This document shows positions 1 through 8,267 of a stretch of 64,000 nt of DNA, in pieces. Position 1 is the first letter of the stretch. Every line of letters starts with the position of its first letter. Under the pieces are notes generated by a model. It was not told where the DNA came from, searched no databases, and worked only from the letters and a program-made list of their open reading frames with translations. Source of the DNA: JAAFIP01 sp963775085. Its GTDB lineage: Bacteria > Pseudomonadota > Gammaproteobacteria > Burkholderiales > Burkholderiaceae_C. The stretch spans positions 682,001 through 746,000 of the forward strand of contig CAVZHO010000002.1 in NCBI GenBank assembly GCA_963775085.1, in the 5' to 3' direction. The position numbers and the translations under genes are program-made.

Positions 1-786
1 CTTTTGAAATGGCTGCCAGAGCCCAGGCTGCTGGGCCAGCCTGTCGGCCACGGCCCACCAGGCGCTGGGATTAATGCCGATGCCGCAGTGGCTGGCCAGC
101 ACTTCGATGTTTTCGGTGTGGGGGTTATGCGATTGCGCGGCTTGCACACTGCCGCGCCAGGCCACCACGCCGTCGCTGCGGCTGTAGATGCTGCTGGTAG
201 GCACGCTGGGGGCGTGGGCCAACTGGTATTTCTCGCTCTCGCGCCGCGCCTCGCGCCCGCTGGTCAGCTCGTACAGCCACCAGGCATTGGTGCTGCGCGG
301 CCCGGCGGCAAAGGGCGTAGCCAGGGTGATGATGCTGCGAAAGGGGACGGCTATGGTGCTGCGCTGGGCGGCGTGCTCCTGTAGCAGCTCTTTGGCCAGC
401 TCGCGGGCGTATATGCCGCCCAAGCTCCAGCCCACCAGGCTGATGGGTGCATCACTTTGCGCCAATAGCTCCAGCAACTGCGCTTTGCCCTGCGCAATCA
501 CGCCCTTGCGCGGGCCCAGATTAAAGCCCTGGTTCCAGCCATGCGTGACGTAACCCAGGCTGTCCAGGTATTTGCGCAGCGGCAGCGTGGTGACATCGCC
601 AGTACTCAGGCCGGGGTATACCACTACCCGGTGTCCATCGCCACGCGGCGCGCGTTGCAGCGCAGGCCAGGCGGGCAGCAGTGCGCCAAACTCCCAAGGG
701 GCGCGCAATTCGAGCGCCAGCAGGCCCCAGCCCGGCGGGGCGATAGGCTGATCAGGTGGTGCTGTAGTACTTGCGGGTGAGGGCAT
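1..786 (-). CDS. Alpha/beta hydrolase (lipase-like), 3' end cut by window edge
   Basis: Reading the minus strand from an ATG at 786 gives 262 codons without a stop, running off the left edge. The nucleophile elbow GWSLGG is at residues 119-124 (Ser121). A later SRSDGVV stretch (Asp205) and ASHCGIG (His233) are good candidates for the rest of the triad, which points to the alpha/beta hydrolase fold. The motif order and the phrase ITLATPFA resemble bacterial triacylglycerol lipase or esterase proteins. No signal peptide is visible; the first 18 residues are rich in Pro, Thr and Ser. The substrate cannot be told. The start is the first ATG in the frame; the C-terminus is outside the window. Confidence 0.75.
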   Translation of the reverse strand, partial: MPSPASTTAPPDQPIAPPGWGLLALELRAPWEFGALLPAWPALQRAPRGDGHRVVVYPGLSTGDVTTLPLRKYLDSLGYVTHGWNQGFNLGPRKGVIAQGKAQLLELLAQSDAPISLVGWSLGGIYARELAKELLQEHAAQRSTIAVPFRSIITLATPFAAGPRSTNAWWLYELTSGREARRESEKYQLAHAPSVPTSSIYSRSDGVVAWRGSVQAAQSHNPHTENIEVLASHCGIGINPSAWWAVADRLAQQPGLWQPFQK

Positions 787-861
787 AGACGGTGACAGTA
801 GTGAAACCGATGCTAGATTAGCTGCTTTCAAGGGGAGGACGGTAGAGGGGCGGGTCTATAT

Positions 862-2223
862 TTAAGAGATGGGCCGAAACGGGCTGCGCCCCTCCAAATG
901 CTCCATGTAGCTCCCAACCCCCGCGCCTTCACGCTGTAAAAACTTGGCTACCGCGTCGGCAAACTGCGGTTGCGCCAGCCAGTGGGCGCTGTGGGTGACG
1001 ACGGGTAGCAGGCCACGGGCCATTTTGTGTTCGCCTTGCGCGCCGCCTTCAAAGCGCTGGTAGCCGTTTTGTATGCACCACTCCAGCGGCTGGTAGTAGC
1101 AGGCCTCAAAGTGCAGGCTGTCTACGCGGGCCAGCGCGCCCCAGTAGCGGCCGTAGGCGATTTTTTCTGCTTGGCGCACGGTGGGCGGCGATTTGTCACC
1201 GTTTTGGAGACAAATACTGCTTGTAGTCCCTGTCGCGTGGACGTAAGCAGCTACTGTTTGTATAGCAATTAAACTGCACGCTATCGGCTGGCCGCTGTGC
1301 TGCGCGGTGAACATCACCCAGTTCTCGGGCATGGTGTTGGCCATGGCTTCAAAGAACTCCGGGGTGAGATAGGGGGCGTTGCCGTGCTCCAGATAGGTGC
1401 GTTCGTAGCAGCGGTAGAAAAATTCCCACTCGCTGGCGGTGATGGCTGCGCCTTCGCTGGTTTTCCAAGTGATGCCTGCGTCCTGTACCTTGCGGCGCTC
1501 CGCGCGGATTTTTTTGCGTTTGTCTTGAGCCAGGGTTGACAGGTAATGGTCGAAGCTGCCGTAGGGCTGGCCGATTAATTGTGTTGCATCAGTTTTGCCG
1601 CCGGGCCGCCCCAAGGCAAAACGCGCCCCCTCGGGGGGCAGCGCAGCACACGTAGTGGCAAGCGTGGGGGCCATATTCGTCCAATGGAACTGCACCGTTT
1701 GCCGTGCCATCAGTTTTTGCGTGTCGCAGCCCAGTTTGTCGGCATCGGAGATGAACAGGCCATGCAATGACGAGAGCTTGTTTTGCTCACAAAAAAGGAG
1801 CTGCTTACGCATTATTTCATTGGCCTGCAGAGCGTTTTGACAGATAAAACGGGTGCCGGGCACGGGCGTGTAGGGCACCGCCACCACGGCCTTGGGGTAG
1901 TAGCGCAGGCCGTGCTCCTGGTAGGCCCGGGCCCAGGCCCAGTCGAAGATGTATTCGCCGTAGGAGTGGTCTTTCACGTACATGGGCGCGCTGGCCAGCA
2001 GCTCACTACCTTCAGCGTTGTACAGGCTGACAAACTGCGGCTGCCAGCCGGTGGCGGCGCAGGCTGAGCCGCTGCTGTGCAGGGCGGCCAGGTACTCGTG
2101 GCGCATGAAGGGCGTGGGTGCGTCGCTGGCGGCGAGCAGGGCGTTCCACTGTGCGGCGTTGATCTCCAGCGGCGAGCTGTGCACGCGGGTGACATAATCA
2201 ACCGAAGCACTAGTGGAACGCAT
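862..2223 (-). CDS. FemAB-like / GNAT-fold acyltransferase family protein (DUF482-like)
   Basis: A 453-residue protein resembling the FemAB-like family (once labelled peptidoglycan biosynthesis/recognition, DUF482), whose members have a GNAT fold and occur widely in Proteobacteria with no settled substrate. Family-like stretches are PTPFMRHEYLAAL near residue 37, an RAERRKVQDAG basic segment, and the C-terminal FEGGAQGEHKMARGLLPV. Two segments look foreign to the family. Residues about 184-208 are encoded by a Comamonadaceae-type palindromic repeat (1599-1672). Residues about 318-338 are encoded by the 57-bp dispersed element (1208-1270), breaking what is normally a compact strand-helix region. 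The frame stays open through both. It is divergent from nadE with 62 bp between starts. Confidence 0.75.
   Translation of the reverse strand: MRSTSASVDYVTRVHSSPLEINAAQWNALLAASDAPTPFMRHEYLAALHSSGSACAATGWQPQFVSLYNAEGSELLASAPMYVKDHSYGEYIFDWAWARAYQEHGLRYYPKAVVAVPYTPVPGTRFICQNALQANEIMRKQLLFCEQNKLSSLHGLFISDADKLGCDTQKLMARQTVQFHWTNMAPTLATTCAALPPEGARFALGRPGGKTDATQLIGQPYGSFDHYLSTLAQDKRKKIRAERRKVQDAGITWKTSEGAAITASEWEFFYRCYERTYLEHGNAPYLTPEFFEAMANTMPENWVMFTAQHSGQPIACSLIAIQTVAAYVHATGTTSSICLQNGDKSPPTVRQAEKIAYGRYWGALARVDSLHFEACYYQPLEWCIQNGYQRFEGGAQGEHKMARGLLPVVTHSAHWLAQPQFADAVAKFLQREGAGVGSYMEHLEGRSPFRPIS
1208..1270 (-). repeat. Dispersed double-hairpin element, copy A (in frame in FemAB-like gene)
   Basis: Minus-strand copy of the roughly 57-bp family: TAGCTGCTTACGTCC, a short loop, then GGGACTAC. 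It lies wholly inside the coding sequence, in the sense orientation, and is read as ..VAAYVHATGTT.., the same frame used by the copy in sucB. Confidence 0.85.
1599..1672. repeat. Comamonadaceae-type GC-rich palindromic repeat inside a gene
   Basis: Contains the palindrome core GCCCCCTCGGGGGGC flanked by CCAAGGC on one side and GCACACGTAGTGGCAAGC on the other. I recognise this from many Comamonadaceae genomes, where it is normally intergenic. Here it is in frame in the FemAB-like gene. The family assignment is from memory. Confidence 0.6.
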
Positions 2224-2285
2224 GCAAGCTCCTACTGTCCATGGCGGGTACGAGGTCTGCGTAATTATTTGGAATTTGTATTTTC

Positions 2286-3971
2286 ATGTCGTTAAAAATT
2301 TGCGTAGCGCAGCTCAACTTTACCGTAGGTGACCTGGGTGGCAACGCCGCCAAGATCATCGCCACCGCCCGCGCGGCCTACGCGCAGGGCGTGCGACTGG
2401 TGCTCACGCCCGAGCTGTCCATCTGCGGCTACCCGGCGGAAGACCTGTTGCTGCGCCCCGCCTTTATCAGCGCCTGCGATGATGCCCTGAATACCGTGGC
2501 CCGCGAGCTGGCGGGGTTAAAAGGTTTGCATGTGGTGGTGGGCCACCCCACGGGCTTTGATACGCGCACCAAGAGCACGGCGGTGCAGCGCCGCTACAAC
2601 GCCGCCAGCGTGCTGTGCGAGGGGCGCAAGCTGGAAACCTATGCCAAGCGCGAGCTGCCCAACTACCAGGTGTTTGACGAGCGGCGCTACTTTACGCCTG
2701 GGCAAGGCGTATGCGTGTTCCAGGTGGAGGGCATCTCGATTGGTCTGCTGATCTGCGAAGACGCCTGGTTTGACGAGCCCGGCCACCTCGCCAAAGAGGC
2801 CGGGGCCGAGCTGCTGGCGGTGATCAATGCCTCGCCTTTTCACGTAGGCAAAAGCGGCGAACGCGTGGCGCGCATGCAGCAAGGCGCGCTGCACACCGGG
2901 CTGCCGCTGATCTACGCGCACCATGTGGGGGCGCAGGACGAGGTGGTGTTTGACGGTGCGTCGTTTGTTTTAAATGCGGACGGCACGCTGGCCGGCAATG
3001 CGCCCAGTTTTGTCGAAGACAGCTTTATTTTCGAAGTAAAACGGCCTGTAGTCCCTGTCGCCAGGACGCAAGCAGCTATTGAAATAGTAGCTACCAAGCA
3101 ACCCGCCCGCAGCGACGAGGCTGACCTGTGGGACGCGCTGGTGCTGGGCGTGCGCGACTACATTGGCAAAAACGGCTTTCCCGGCGGCATCCTGGGCCTG
3201 TCGGGCGGCATCGACTCGGCCTTGGTTCTGGCCATCGCCGTCGATGCCTTGGGCAAAGACAAGGTACGCACCGTGATGATGCCCTCGCCCTACACGGCCG
3301 ACATCAGCTGGATCGATGCCCGCGAGATGGCCAAGCGCATGGGCGTGCGCTACGACGAAATCTCCATCGTGCCTGAGTTTGAGGCCTTCAAAGCATCACT
3401 GGCCGAGCAGTTCAAGGGCAAGGCAGAGGACACCACCGAAGAAAACATCCAGGCCCGCATACGCGGCACCCTACTGATGGCACTGTCCAACAAGTTTGGT
3501 TCCATCGTGCTGACTACCGGCAACAAGAGTGAAATGGCCACTGGCTACTGCACCCTGTACGGCGACATGGCAGGCGGCTTTGCCGTCATCAAAGATCTGG
3601 CCAAAACCACGGTTTTCAAGCTGGCGCACTGGCGTAACGCGCACGACCCGTATGGCACCTGTGCCAACCCCATCCCGGAGCGAATCATCACCCGCCCGCC
3701 GAGTGCCGAGCTGCGTGCCGATCAAAAAGACCAGGACAGCCTGCCGCCCTACGAGGTGCTGGACGCGATTTTGGAGCGCTACATGGAAAACGACCAAAGC
3801 ATCGAAGAGATCATTGCAGCGGGCTTTCATAAGGCCGATGTGGAGCGGGTGACGCACCTCATCAAAATCAACGAATACAAACGCCGACAGGCACCTGTGG
3901 GTATTCGGGTGACGCACCGCAGTTTTGGCAAGGATTGGCGTTATCCTATAACCTCCAAGTTTAGGGCTTAG
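2286..3971 (+). CDS. nadE: Glutamine-dependent NAD+ synthetase
   Basis: Catalyses the last step of NAD biosynthesis: ATP-dependent amidation of nicotinate adenine dinucleotide with glutamine-derived ammonia, in the cytoplasm. The 561-residue protein has an N-terminal nitrilase-type glutaminase domain (TPELSICGYPAEDL with the Glu, YAKRELPNY with the Lys, LLICEDAWF with the Cys) and a C-terminal synthetase domain with the pyrophosphate-binding motif SGGIDSAL. It is slightly longer than usual because residues about 251-270, in the interdomain linker, are encoded by a copy of the 57-bp dispersed element. The ATG at 2286 fits the family's usual N-terminus (LKICVAQLNFTVGD). glnB follows on the same strand after a 217-bp gap filled by an A-tract inverted repeat. 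Confidence 0.95.
   Translation: MSLKICVAQLNFTVGDLGGNAAKIIATARAAYAQGVRLVLTPELSICGYPAEDLLLRPAFISACDDALNTVARELAGLKGLHVVVGHPTGFDTRTKSTAVQRRYNAASVLCEGRKLETYAKRELPNYQVFDERRYFTPGQGVCVFQVEGISIGLLICEDAWFDEPGHLAKEAGAELLAVINASPFHVGKSGERVARMQQGALHTGLPLIYAHHVGAQDEVVFDGASFVLNADGTLAGNAPSFVEDSFIFEVKRPVVPVARTQAAIEIVATKQPARSDEADLWDALVLGVRDYIGKNGFPGGILGLSGGIDSALVLAIAVDALGKDKVRTVMMPSPYTADISWIDAREMAKRMGVRYDEISIVPEFEAFKASLAEQFKGKAEDTTEENIQARIRGTLLMALSNKFGSIVLTTGNKSEMATGYCTLYGDMAGGFAVIKDLAKTTVFKLAHWRNAHDPYGTCANPIPERIITRPPSAELRADQKDQDSLPPYEVLDAILERYMENDQSIEEIIAAGFHKADVERVTHLIKINEYKRRQAPVGIRVTHRSFGKDWRYPITSKFRA
3038..3095 (-). repeat. Dispersed double-hairpin element, copy B (in frame in nadE)
   Basis: Antisense to nadE; read as PVVPVARTQAAIEIVAT. 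It shares its frame with the copies in the ftsX-like gene (34564-34620) and miaA. It sits between the glutaminase and synthetase domains. Confidence 0.9.
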
Positions 3972-3993
3972 GGTCGTGTTTGGCCTAGTATTT

Positions 3994-4148
3994 AGGTAAC
4001 GCAAAAAGCGCAAAAAGAGCGCGAAAAGCGCAAAAAAGAGAAAATTTTTAAAAGTGAGCTTTTGGGTGTAAATTGGACCGTATTCAAATTTAATTTTGTA
4101 TTTTCTTTTTTGCGTTTTCCGCGTTCTTTTCGCGATTTTTGCGTTAAA
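3994..4148. repeat. Phased A-tract inverted repeat, copy 1 (nadE-glnB)
   Basis: The left arm begins AGGTAACGCAAAAAGCGC and repeats GCAAAAA-type blocks about every 9-11 bp to about 4036. The right arm (about 4101-4148) is the complement, with TTTTTGCGTTTTCCGCG and ending GCGTTAA. The AT-rich centre separates the arms. The arms could pair into a long hairpin, and the spacing predicts intrinsic DNA bending. Confidence 0.8.
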
Positions 4149-4188
4149 TTTCCCCTTGACAAGTCATCCCAACAACGAGTGAAGACAA

Positions 4189-4527
4189 ATGAAACAAATC
4201 ACCGCCATCATCAAACCCTTCAAACTCGAAGAAGTCCGCGAAGCCCTGGCCGAGTGCGGCGTGACGGGCCTTACGGTCACCGAGGTCAAAGGTTTTGGTC
4301 GCCAGAAGGGCCATACCGAGCTGTACCGGGGCGCCGAGTACGTGGTGGACTTTTTGCCCAAAGTCAAGGTCGAAGTCACCGTGAAAACCGTGGACGTAGA
4401 CCGCTGCGTCGATGCGATTGTCAAAGCCGCGCGCACTGGCAAGATTGGTGACGGCAAAATTTTCGTCACCACCGTAGAGCGGGTGGTGCGTATCCGCACG
4501 GGTGAGGAAGACGAAGCTGCGGTGTAG
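4189..4527 (+). CDS. glnB: Nitrogen regulatory protein P-II
   Basis: Trimeric signal protein that senses 2-oxoglutarate, ATP/ADP and glutamine status (through uridylylation) and controls glutamine synthetase adenylylation and NtrB or AmtB. Its 112-residue length is typical. The T-loop has RGAEYVVDFLPK with Tyr51, the uridylylation target of the family. The B-loop TGKIGDGKIF and the C-terminal RVVRIRTGEED are canonical. No amtB lies beside it, so GlnB rather than GlnK is preferred, though the two are hard to separate by sequence alone. The 5' flank is the A-tract repeat; no convincing sigma-54 promoter was seen. Convergent with the LOG gene, 5 bp apart. Confidence 0.93.
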   Translation: MKQITAIIKPFKLEEVREALAECGVTGLTVTEVKGFGRQKGHTELYRGAEYVVDFLPKVKVEVTVKTVDVDRCVDAIVKAARTGKIGDGKIFVTTVERVVRIRTGEEDEAAV

Positions 4528-4532
4528 GCAGT

Positions 4533-5120
4533 CTAAAGCGCCGACAAGTTCGCCTTCGGGTTCATGCCCGCCGCTTCTATCAAGTGCTGGCACAGCGATT
4601 CGGCTTCCGACTCCACGGTCAGCATCTCCATCTGCCACTCTCCTACAAAACCTTCACTCACGGTGGTTTGCAAAAACTCGGTGAGCTTGTCGTAATACCC
4701 ATTCAAATTGAGCAGGCCCACAGGTTTGTCCAGGTAGCCCAGCTGCTTGAGCGTCCAGATTTCAAAAAACTCTTCAAAGGTGCCAATGCCGCCGGGCAGG
4801 GCGATGAAGGCATCCGAGCGCTCGGCCATCATGGCTTTGCGCTCGTGCATGGTGTCCACAATATGCAGCTCGGTACAGTCGGGGTTCGACCATTCGCGCT
4901 CTACCAAGCCTTTGGGGATGATGCCCACCACCGTGCCGCCCGCCTCCAGCGTGGCGTGGGCCACGATGCCCATCAGGCCGTTTTTACCGCCGCCATAGAC
5001 CAGTTGCCCACCGTGGCTGCCTATCCAGCGGCCTACCTCGCCTGCTGCGTAGGCAAAGGCGGGTTGCTCGCCCGCACGCGAGCCGCAATAGACGCAGAGC
5101 GAAAAAGTCGGTTTAACCAT
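4533..5120 (-). CDS. LOG family protein (cytokinin riboside 5'-monophosphate phosphoribohydrolase-like)
   Basis: A 195-residue protein of the LOG/TIGR00730 family with a Rossmann-like fold, which cleaves nucleoside 5'-monophosphates to base and ribose 5-phosphate. Diagnostic motifs are PGGIGTFEE at residues 109-117 and MHERK at 91-95; GGGKNGLMG at 43-51 forms the phosphate-binding turn. The bacterial physiological substrate is usually unknown. The start lies 3 bp after the dgkA stop, so the two are probably co-transcribed. Confidence 0.88.
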   Translation of the reverse strand: MVKPTFSLCVYCGSRAGEQPAFAYAAGEVGRWIGSHGGQLVYGGGKNGLMGIVAHATLEAGGTVVGIIPKGLVEREWSNPDCTELHIVDTMHERKAMMAERSDAFIALPGGIGTFEEFFEIWTLKQLGYLDKPVGLLNLNGYYDKLTEFLQTTVSEGFVGEWQMEMLTVESEAESLCQHLIEAAGMNPKANLSAL

Positions 5121-5123
5121 GGC

Positions 5124-5522
5124 TCAAGCCACAAAGCGACTGTACACCGCCGCCACCCACACGCCGGTGCATAGCAGCAAGCTGAGCAATACGGCCGCTG
5201 AACCCATGTCTTTGGCACGTTTGGACAGGTCGTGCCACTCGGGGCCAATTCGGTCGATGGCGGTTTCTATGCCGGTATTGAGCAGCTCGGTGACCAGCAC
5301 CAAGACGACCACGGCCACCAGCATCGCCACCTCCATCCAGTTGCGGCCTACCCACAAGGAGGCCGGTACCAGCACCATCGCCATGATGGCTTCCTGGCGA
5401 AAGGCCGTTTCCCCCCAGCCTGCCCGCAGGCCTTCGAGCGAATAGCCTGCGGCATGCAAGACGCGGTTGAGTCCGGTACGCGATTTTTGGGGATTGACGT
5501 TGTCGTGGAGCGCAGATTTCAT
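5124..5522 (-). CDS. dgkA: Diacylglycerol kinase (prokaryotic DgkA type)
   Basis: Small trimeric inner-membrane kinase that phosphorylates diacylglycerol to phosphatidate, recycling lipid from membrane-derived oligosaccharide synthesis. From the ATG at 5522 it has 132 residues. The family signature VTELLNTGIETAIDR (about 78-91) carries the catalytic Glu, and KRAKDMGSAAV (101-111) matches the second conserved block. Three membrane segments are visible (about 46-60, 64-80 and 107-127). An in-frame ATG at 5540 would add six residues; neither has a clear Shine-Dalgarno sequence. Confidence 0.9.
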   Translation of the reverse strand: MKSALHDNVNPQKSRTGLNRVLHAAGYSLEGLRAGWGETAFRQEAIMAMVLVPASLWVGRNWMEVAMLVAVVVLVLVTELLNTGIETAIDRIGPEWHDLSKRAKDMGSAAVLLSLLLCTGVWVAAVYSRFVA

Positions 5523-5564
5523 GGCCCAATTGTCGCCCATACCAGGGGCAGTTTTACAGAGCGC

Positions 5565-6110
5565 CTATTTACTCATCGGCGCATGGTGGATCAGCCGCGT
5601 ACCCGCCAGCGCATCATGCACAAACTGGCGCGTGGCGTGGAAACGGCTGAGCAGGGCGTACAGCAGCACCCAGCCTGCCCATAGCAGGCCCATCTCGCCG
5701 CCCGAGAGCTTGAACAGCGCCATAACCCCCAGCGGCGGCAAAAACCAGAGCCAAGACAGCGCGTAGCGGGCCAGCGCCCGCAGTTGGCTGATTTGCTGGC
5801 CTTGCAGGTCCACCACACGGATATGCCAGGTTTTCATGGCCAGGGTTTGGCCTTTGTACCAAAACCAGACGAAGTACACGCCAAACACCACAAACAAAAA
5901 GCCTTGCAGCAAGGGGTGCTGGCGGGCATCAACCGCGTTGCGCATTTGCCCCAGGGTGCTAAACAGCCAGGTGGCCATAAACGCCACCGCAAACATCAGC
6001 ATGCCCTCATACACCCAGCAGGCCATGCGGCGGCGCAATCCGGGGGTGACTAGCGCTGAGGCGCTTGGGTTTGTGGCTGGTGGAGGGGAGTTATTTGCTA
6101 TTATTGTCAT
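5565..6110 (-). CDS. RDD family membrane protein
   Basis: A 181-residue inner-membrane protein. LRRRMACWVYEGML near residue 26 fits the Arg of the RDD domain. Hydrophobic stretches lie at about 36-52, 68-84 and 113-150. The family sits in bacterial membranes and its role is mostly unknown. The start codon and first five codons lie inside a copy of the 57-bp element (6096-6152), so that insertion has supplied or replaced the native 5' end. No good Shine-Dalgarno sequence precedes the ATG, so the true start could be downstream. Confidence 0.75.
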   Translation of the reverse strand: MTIIANNSPPPATNPSASALVTPGLRRRMACWVYEGMLMFAVAFMATWLFSTLGQMRNAVDARQHPLLQGFLFVVFGVYFVWFWYKGQTLAMKTWHIRVVDLQGQQISQLRALARYALSWLWFLPPLGVMALFKLSGGEMGLLWAGWVLLYALLSRFHATRQFVHDALAGTRLIHHAPMSK

Positions 6111-6152
6111 AGCTGCTTACGTCCAGTACGCGTGGACTACAGGCTAATTATA
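6096..6152 (+). repeat. Dispersed double-hairpin element, copy C (over RDD gene start)
   Basis: GCTATTATTGTCATAGCTGC, then TTACGTCC, loop, GGACTACAGGC. The ATG of the RDD gene (minus strand, 6108-6110) falls in the first hairpin. Confidence 0.88.
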
Positions 6153-6209
6153 GGAGGAAATTGGCGAAAGAAGCGGGCCATCCACTGTGGCTGCAAGTTC
6201 ACTCGCAGA

Positions 6210-6965
6210 TCAAGGCTTGGTGGAGACGTTGGCCGCGCCCGCAGGCGGGCTGGCGGACAGGGCTTTGGCCGCAGGCTTTGTCGCACCCTCTGGCAGGACA
6301 CTATTGCCTTTTTGGATATGCGGTGCGACGGAAATTTTATTGGTGATAGTCTGCTGGTTGCTTTGCTGCCCCAGCACCTTGGCGGTGCCAAACTGCGGTG
6401 GTGGCGAGGTTTTGACCACGTCTGCAGGGCGGGTGGCGGTGGCCGTGCCGATGGGGGCCTTTTGCGAATTGACGGCGAGTTTTTTCTTCTCTTCTGGGCT
6501 CAGGAGCTGGTAGGCCTGCCATTGGGTTTTGCGCTGCTCGGGCGTGAGGCCATCGGTCAAGGCCTGGTGCTCGGCAAAATTGAGCCGTGCTTGGGCGCGT
6601 TGCTGCGGGCTCAGCGTGGCCCAGGAGGCCATGCGCGCTTGCAGTTTGGCCTGCTCGGGTACGGGCAGAGTAGCAAAGTTTTTTGACAGCTCCAGCCATT
6701 TGAGTTTTTGACCTTGGCTCAACGTCGCCCAATTGGCACCCAAGGGTGCAAGCGCTGTCTGCTGGGCGGGGGTGAGCTCTTTCCACTCGGGTTTGGCGGT
6801 TTTGACATCTTGCGGCTTGGGTGCCGCATTAGCCGAAGCCGCTGAGGCAGGCGCGGGGGCTTTTTGTGCCCAAGCCATGCCTGCCACGGTCACCAGACTA
6901 CACGCCAGCAGGCCTAAGACTATGGGCCGAAGGCGTTGGGCGGTGGTGGGCTGGCTGCGCTGCAT
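6210..6965 (-). CDS. DUF3106 domain protein, exported
   Basis: A 251-residue protein with a clear signal peptide (hydrophobic core about residues 14-29, cleavage near AWAQ-KAPAP). The mature part has the DUF3106 pattern of repeated helical motifs LTPAQQTAL, WATLSQGQK, WATLSPQQR and LTPEQRK, ending in a Pro/Ala/Ser-rich tail. The family is found in Betaproteobacteria next to an ECF sigma factor and DUF3619; its function is unknown, probably periplasmic. The ATG at 6965 is preferred to the TTG at 7004 because it gives a normal signal peptide and leaves 19 bp after the DUF3619 stop. Confidence 0.8.
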   Translation of the reverse strand: MQRSQPTTAQRLRPIVLGLLACSLVTVAGMAWAQKAPAPASAASANAAPKPQDVKTAKPEWKELTPAQQTALAPLGANWATLSQGQKLKWLELSKNFATLPVPEQAKLQARMASWATLSPQQRAQARLNFAEHQALTDGLTPEQRKTQWQAYQLLSPEEKKKLAVNSQKAPIGTATATRPADVVKTSPPPQFGTAKVLGQQSNQQTITNKISVAPHIQKGNSVLPEGATKPAAKALSASPPAGAANVSTKP

Positions 6966-6984
6966 GGGAGAGGAGTGGTGCGGA

Positions 6985-7407
6985 TTATTGACCGGGTGGG
7001 CCAAACTTCAAGTACTGCGCAAAGCCTGCGTCGGCGTGGGCTGAGGGGGGTAGTTCGTCTGTAAGCAACTGTACATCCACCTCGGCCAACTCGCGGGCAC
7101 GGTTGTCGCTGGTCATCACGTTGACGACAATCAAACCTGCGGCCAAAGCCAGCAAGGGCAGGGCGGAGGCGATGCGGTTCCACCAGGTCAGGCCGTCGCC
7201 GCCCAACACCGCAGCGCCGCCCGAGTGGGATACGGAACTGGCGGTTTGCAGGACGGTTTGTTTTTTGTACATCGCCATGGCGCTTTGGCGCGCAACGCGC
7301 AGGCGCTCGGAGATGTCGTGGGGCAGGGGCTGCTCGTTCAGCCGAGCGGCCACCTTTAGACCGAAACGGTCTAACAAGGCTTCTTGGTGGTGTGTGGCAT
7401 TTATCAT
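6985..7407 (-). CDS. DUF3619 family membrane protein
   Basis: A 140-residue protein with a cytoplasmic N-terminal half (LLDRFGLKVAARLNE.., residues about 11-25) and one membrane segment near 83-100 (ALPLLALAAGLIVVNVM), then a periplasmic tail. Its position directly after an ECF sigma factor, with an ATGA overlap, suggests a membrane partner that might act as an anti-sigma or sensor protein. That is inference from arrangement; the family has no established function. Confidence 0.78.
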   Translation of the reverse strand: MINATHHQEALLDRFGLKVAARLNEQPLPHDISERLRVARQSAMAMYKKQTVLQTASSVSHSGGAAVLGGDGLTWWNRIASALPLLALAAGLIVVNVMTSDNRARELAEVDVQLLTDELPPSAHADAGFAQYLKFGPPGQ

Positions 7408-8018
7408 AGTGAAATTCCCTTGGCTTTGAGTGCTTTACTGAGCGCTTGGACTGCCCTGGAGCAGTGCGTTTTGACGCTGCCTTCGGAACACCCCATGGCC
7501 GCAGCCGTTTCAGCTACGTCCATCTCCTCCCAGTAACGCATGAGGAAGGCTTCCCGTTGACGCGTGGGCAGCTGTTGCACATGGGCATCAATCTCCCGCA
7601 GGGTCTGGGTGCGCTCGGTGCTGGTCTGCGCGCTCTCTGTGCCCTCTGAGTGGTCCAGAGCCTCCAAAGTTTCCAGTAAATCAAATTCTCCGTCTTCGCC
7701 GGCTACCTCAAAGTCGCTCATGTTGGAGAAAATCGCGTTGCGGGTTTTGCGGCGGCGAAAGTAGTCCAGCGTGGTGTTGGACAAAATGCGGTGGAACAGC
7801 ATGGGCAGCTCGGCCGCAGGCTTGTCGGCATAGTGCTCGGCCAGCTTGATCATGCTGTCTTGCACGATGTCCAGCGCAGCTTCTTCGTCGCGTACGTGGT
7901 AGACCGAGCGCTTGAAAGCACGTTTTTCAATGCTTTTCAAAAAATCGGATAGTTCAAGCTCGGTTGCCAAGGGGGGTCTTTGTCTCTGTTGGGCTGCCCG
8001 GCGCAGACTTTGGTGCAC
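7404..8018 (-). CDS. RNA polymerase ECF sigma factor
   Basis: A 204-residue sigma-70 family protein. Region 2 is visible at about residues 25-95 (DEEAALDIVQDSMIKL, LFHRILSNTTLDYFRRRK), and region 4 at about 145-200 (LPTRQREAFLMRYWEEMDV, GCSEGSVKTHCSRAV). An acidic linker (about 100-130) joins them. The GTG at 8018 has an AGGGA six bases upstream, which supports this start; a TTG at 7970 would match the shorter N-terminus of many relatives. First gene of a four-gene minus-strand cluster (sigma, DUF3619, DUF3106, RDD). Divergent from ilvB. Confidence 0.88.
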   Translation of the reverse strand: MHQSLRRAAQQRQRPPLATELELSDFLKSIEKRAFKRSVYHVRDEEAALDIVQDSMIKLAEHYADKPAAELPMLFHRILSNTTLDYFRRRKTRNAIFSNMSDFEVAGEDGEFDLLETLEALDHSEGTESAQTSTERTQTLREIDAHVQQLPTRQREAFLMRYWEEMDVAETAAAMGCSEGSVKTHCSRAVQALSKALKAKGISL

Positions 8019-8234
8019 CGGAATCCCTAAATTATGGCATTGCCAAAGGGCTTTTCCGGGTTGGCGCAGCGTTTTGGGGCGCTAATCTATAAAAATCAGG
8101 GCAAGCAGTGCGATAATCACGGCTTGCTAGTCACACCAGCAAACGGGTTCTGATCCGGCGCGCAGTAGTTCGCCCATGGTCTAGAGCACTAAGTCCCGCA
8201 ACGGCTTCGCAAGAGCGCGTGAGGGGCACCACAC

Positions 8235-8254
8235 GAATTTCGTTAGAGAAATTC
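8235..8254 (+). promoter_or_regulatory. Hairpin just upstream of the ilvB ribosome binding site
   Basis: Perfect 7-bp inverted repeat GAATTTC-GTTAGA-GAAATTC, ending two bases before the Shine-Dalgarno sequence GAAAGG of ilvB. It could affect translation initiation or transcript stability. The 249-bp sigma-ilvB gap also holds a weaker TTGCT..AGCAA stem at about 8123-8142; no leader peptide was found. Confidence 0.45.
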
Positions 8255-8267
8255 TGAAAGGTTCATC

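Noticed and set aside
3994..4148. A-tract repeats as a CRISPR array
   Set aside because: The units are 9-11 bp, imperfect, inverted rather than direct, without unique spacers, and no cas genes are near.
4149..4188. Sigma-54 promoter for glnB
   Set aside because: No GG-N10-GC pair with the right context was found between the A-tract repeat and the start.
8019..8267. Leader peptide for ilvB
   Set aside because: The only upstream ATG (8177) opens a two-codon frame; no Val/Leu/Ile-rich peptide is present.
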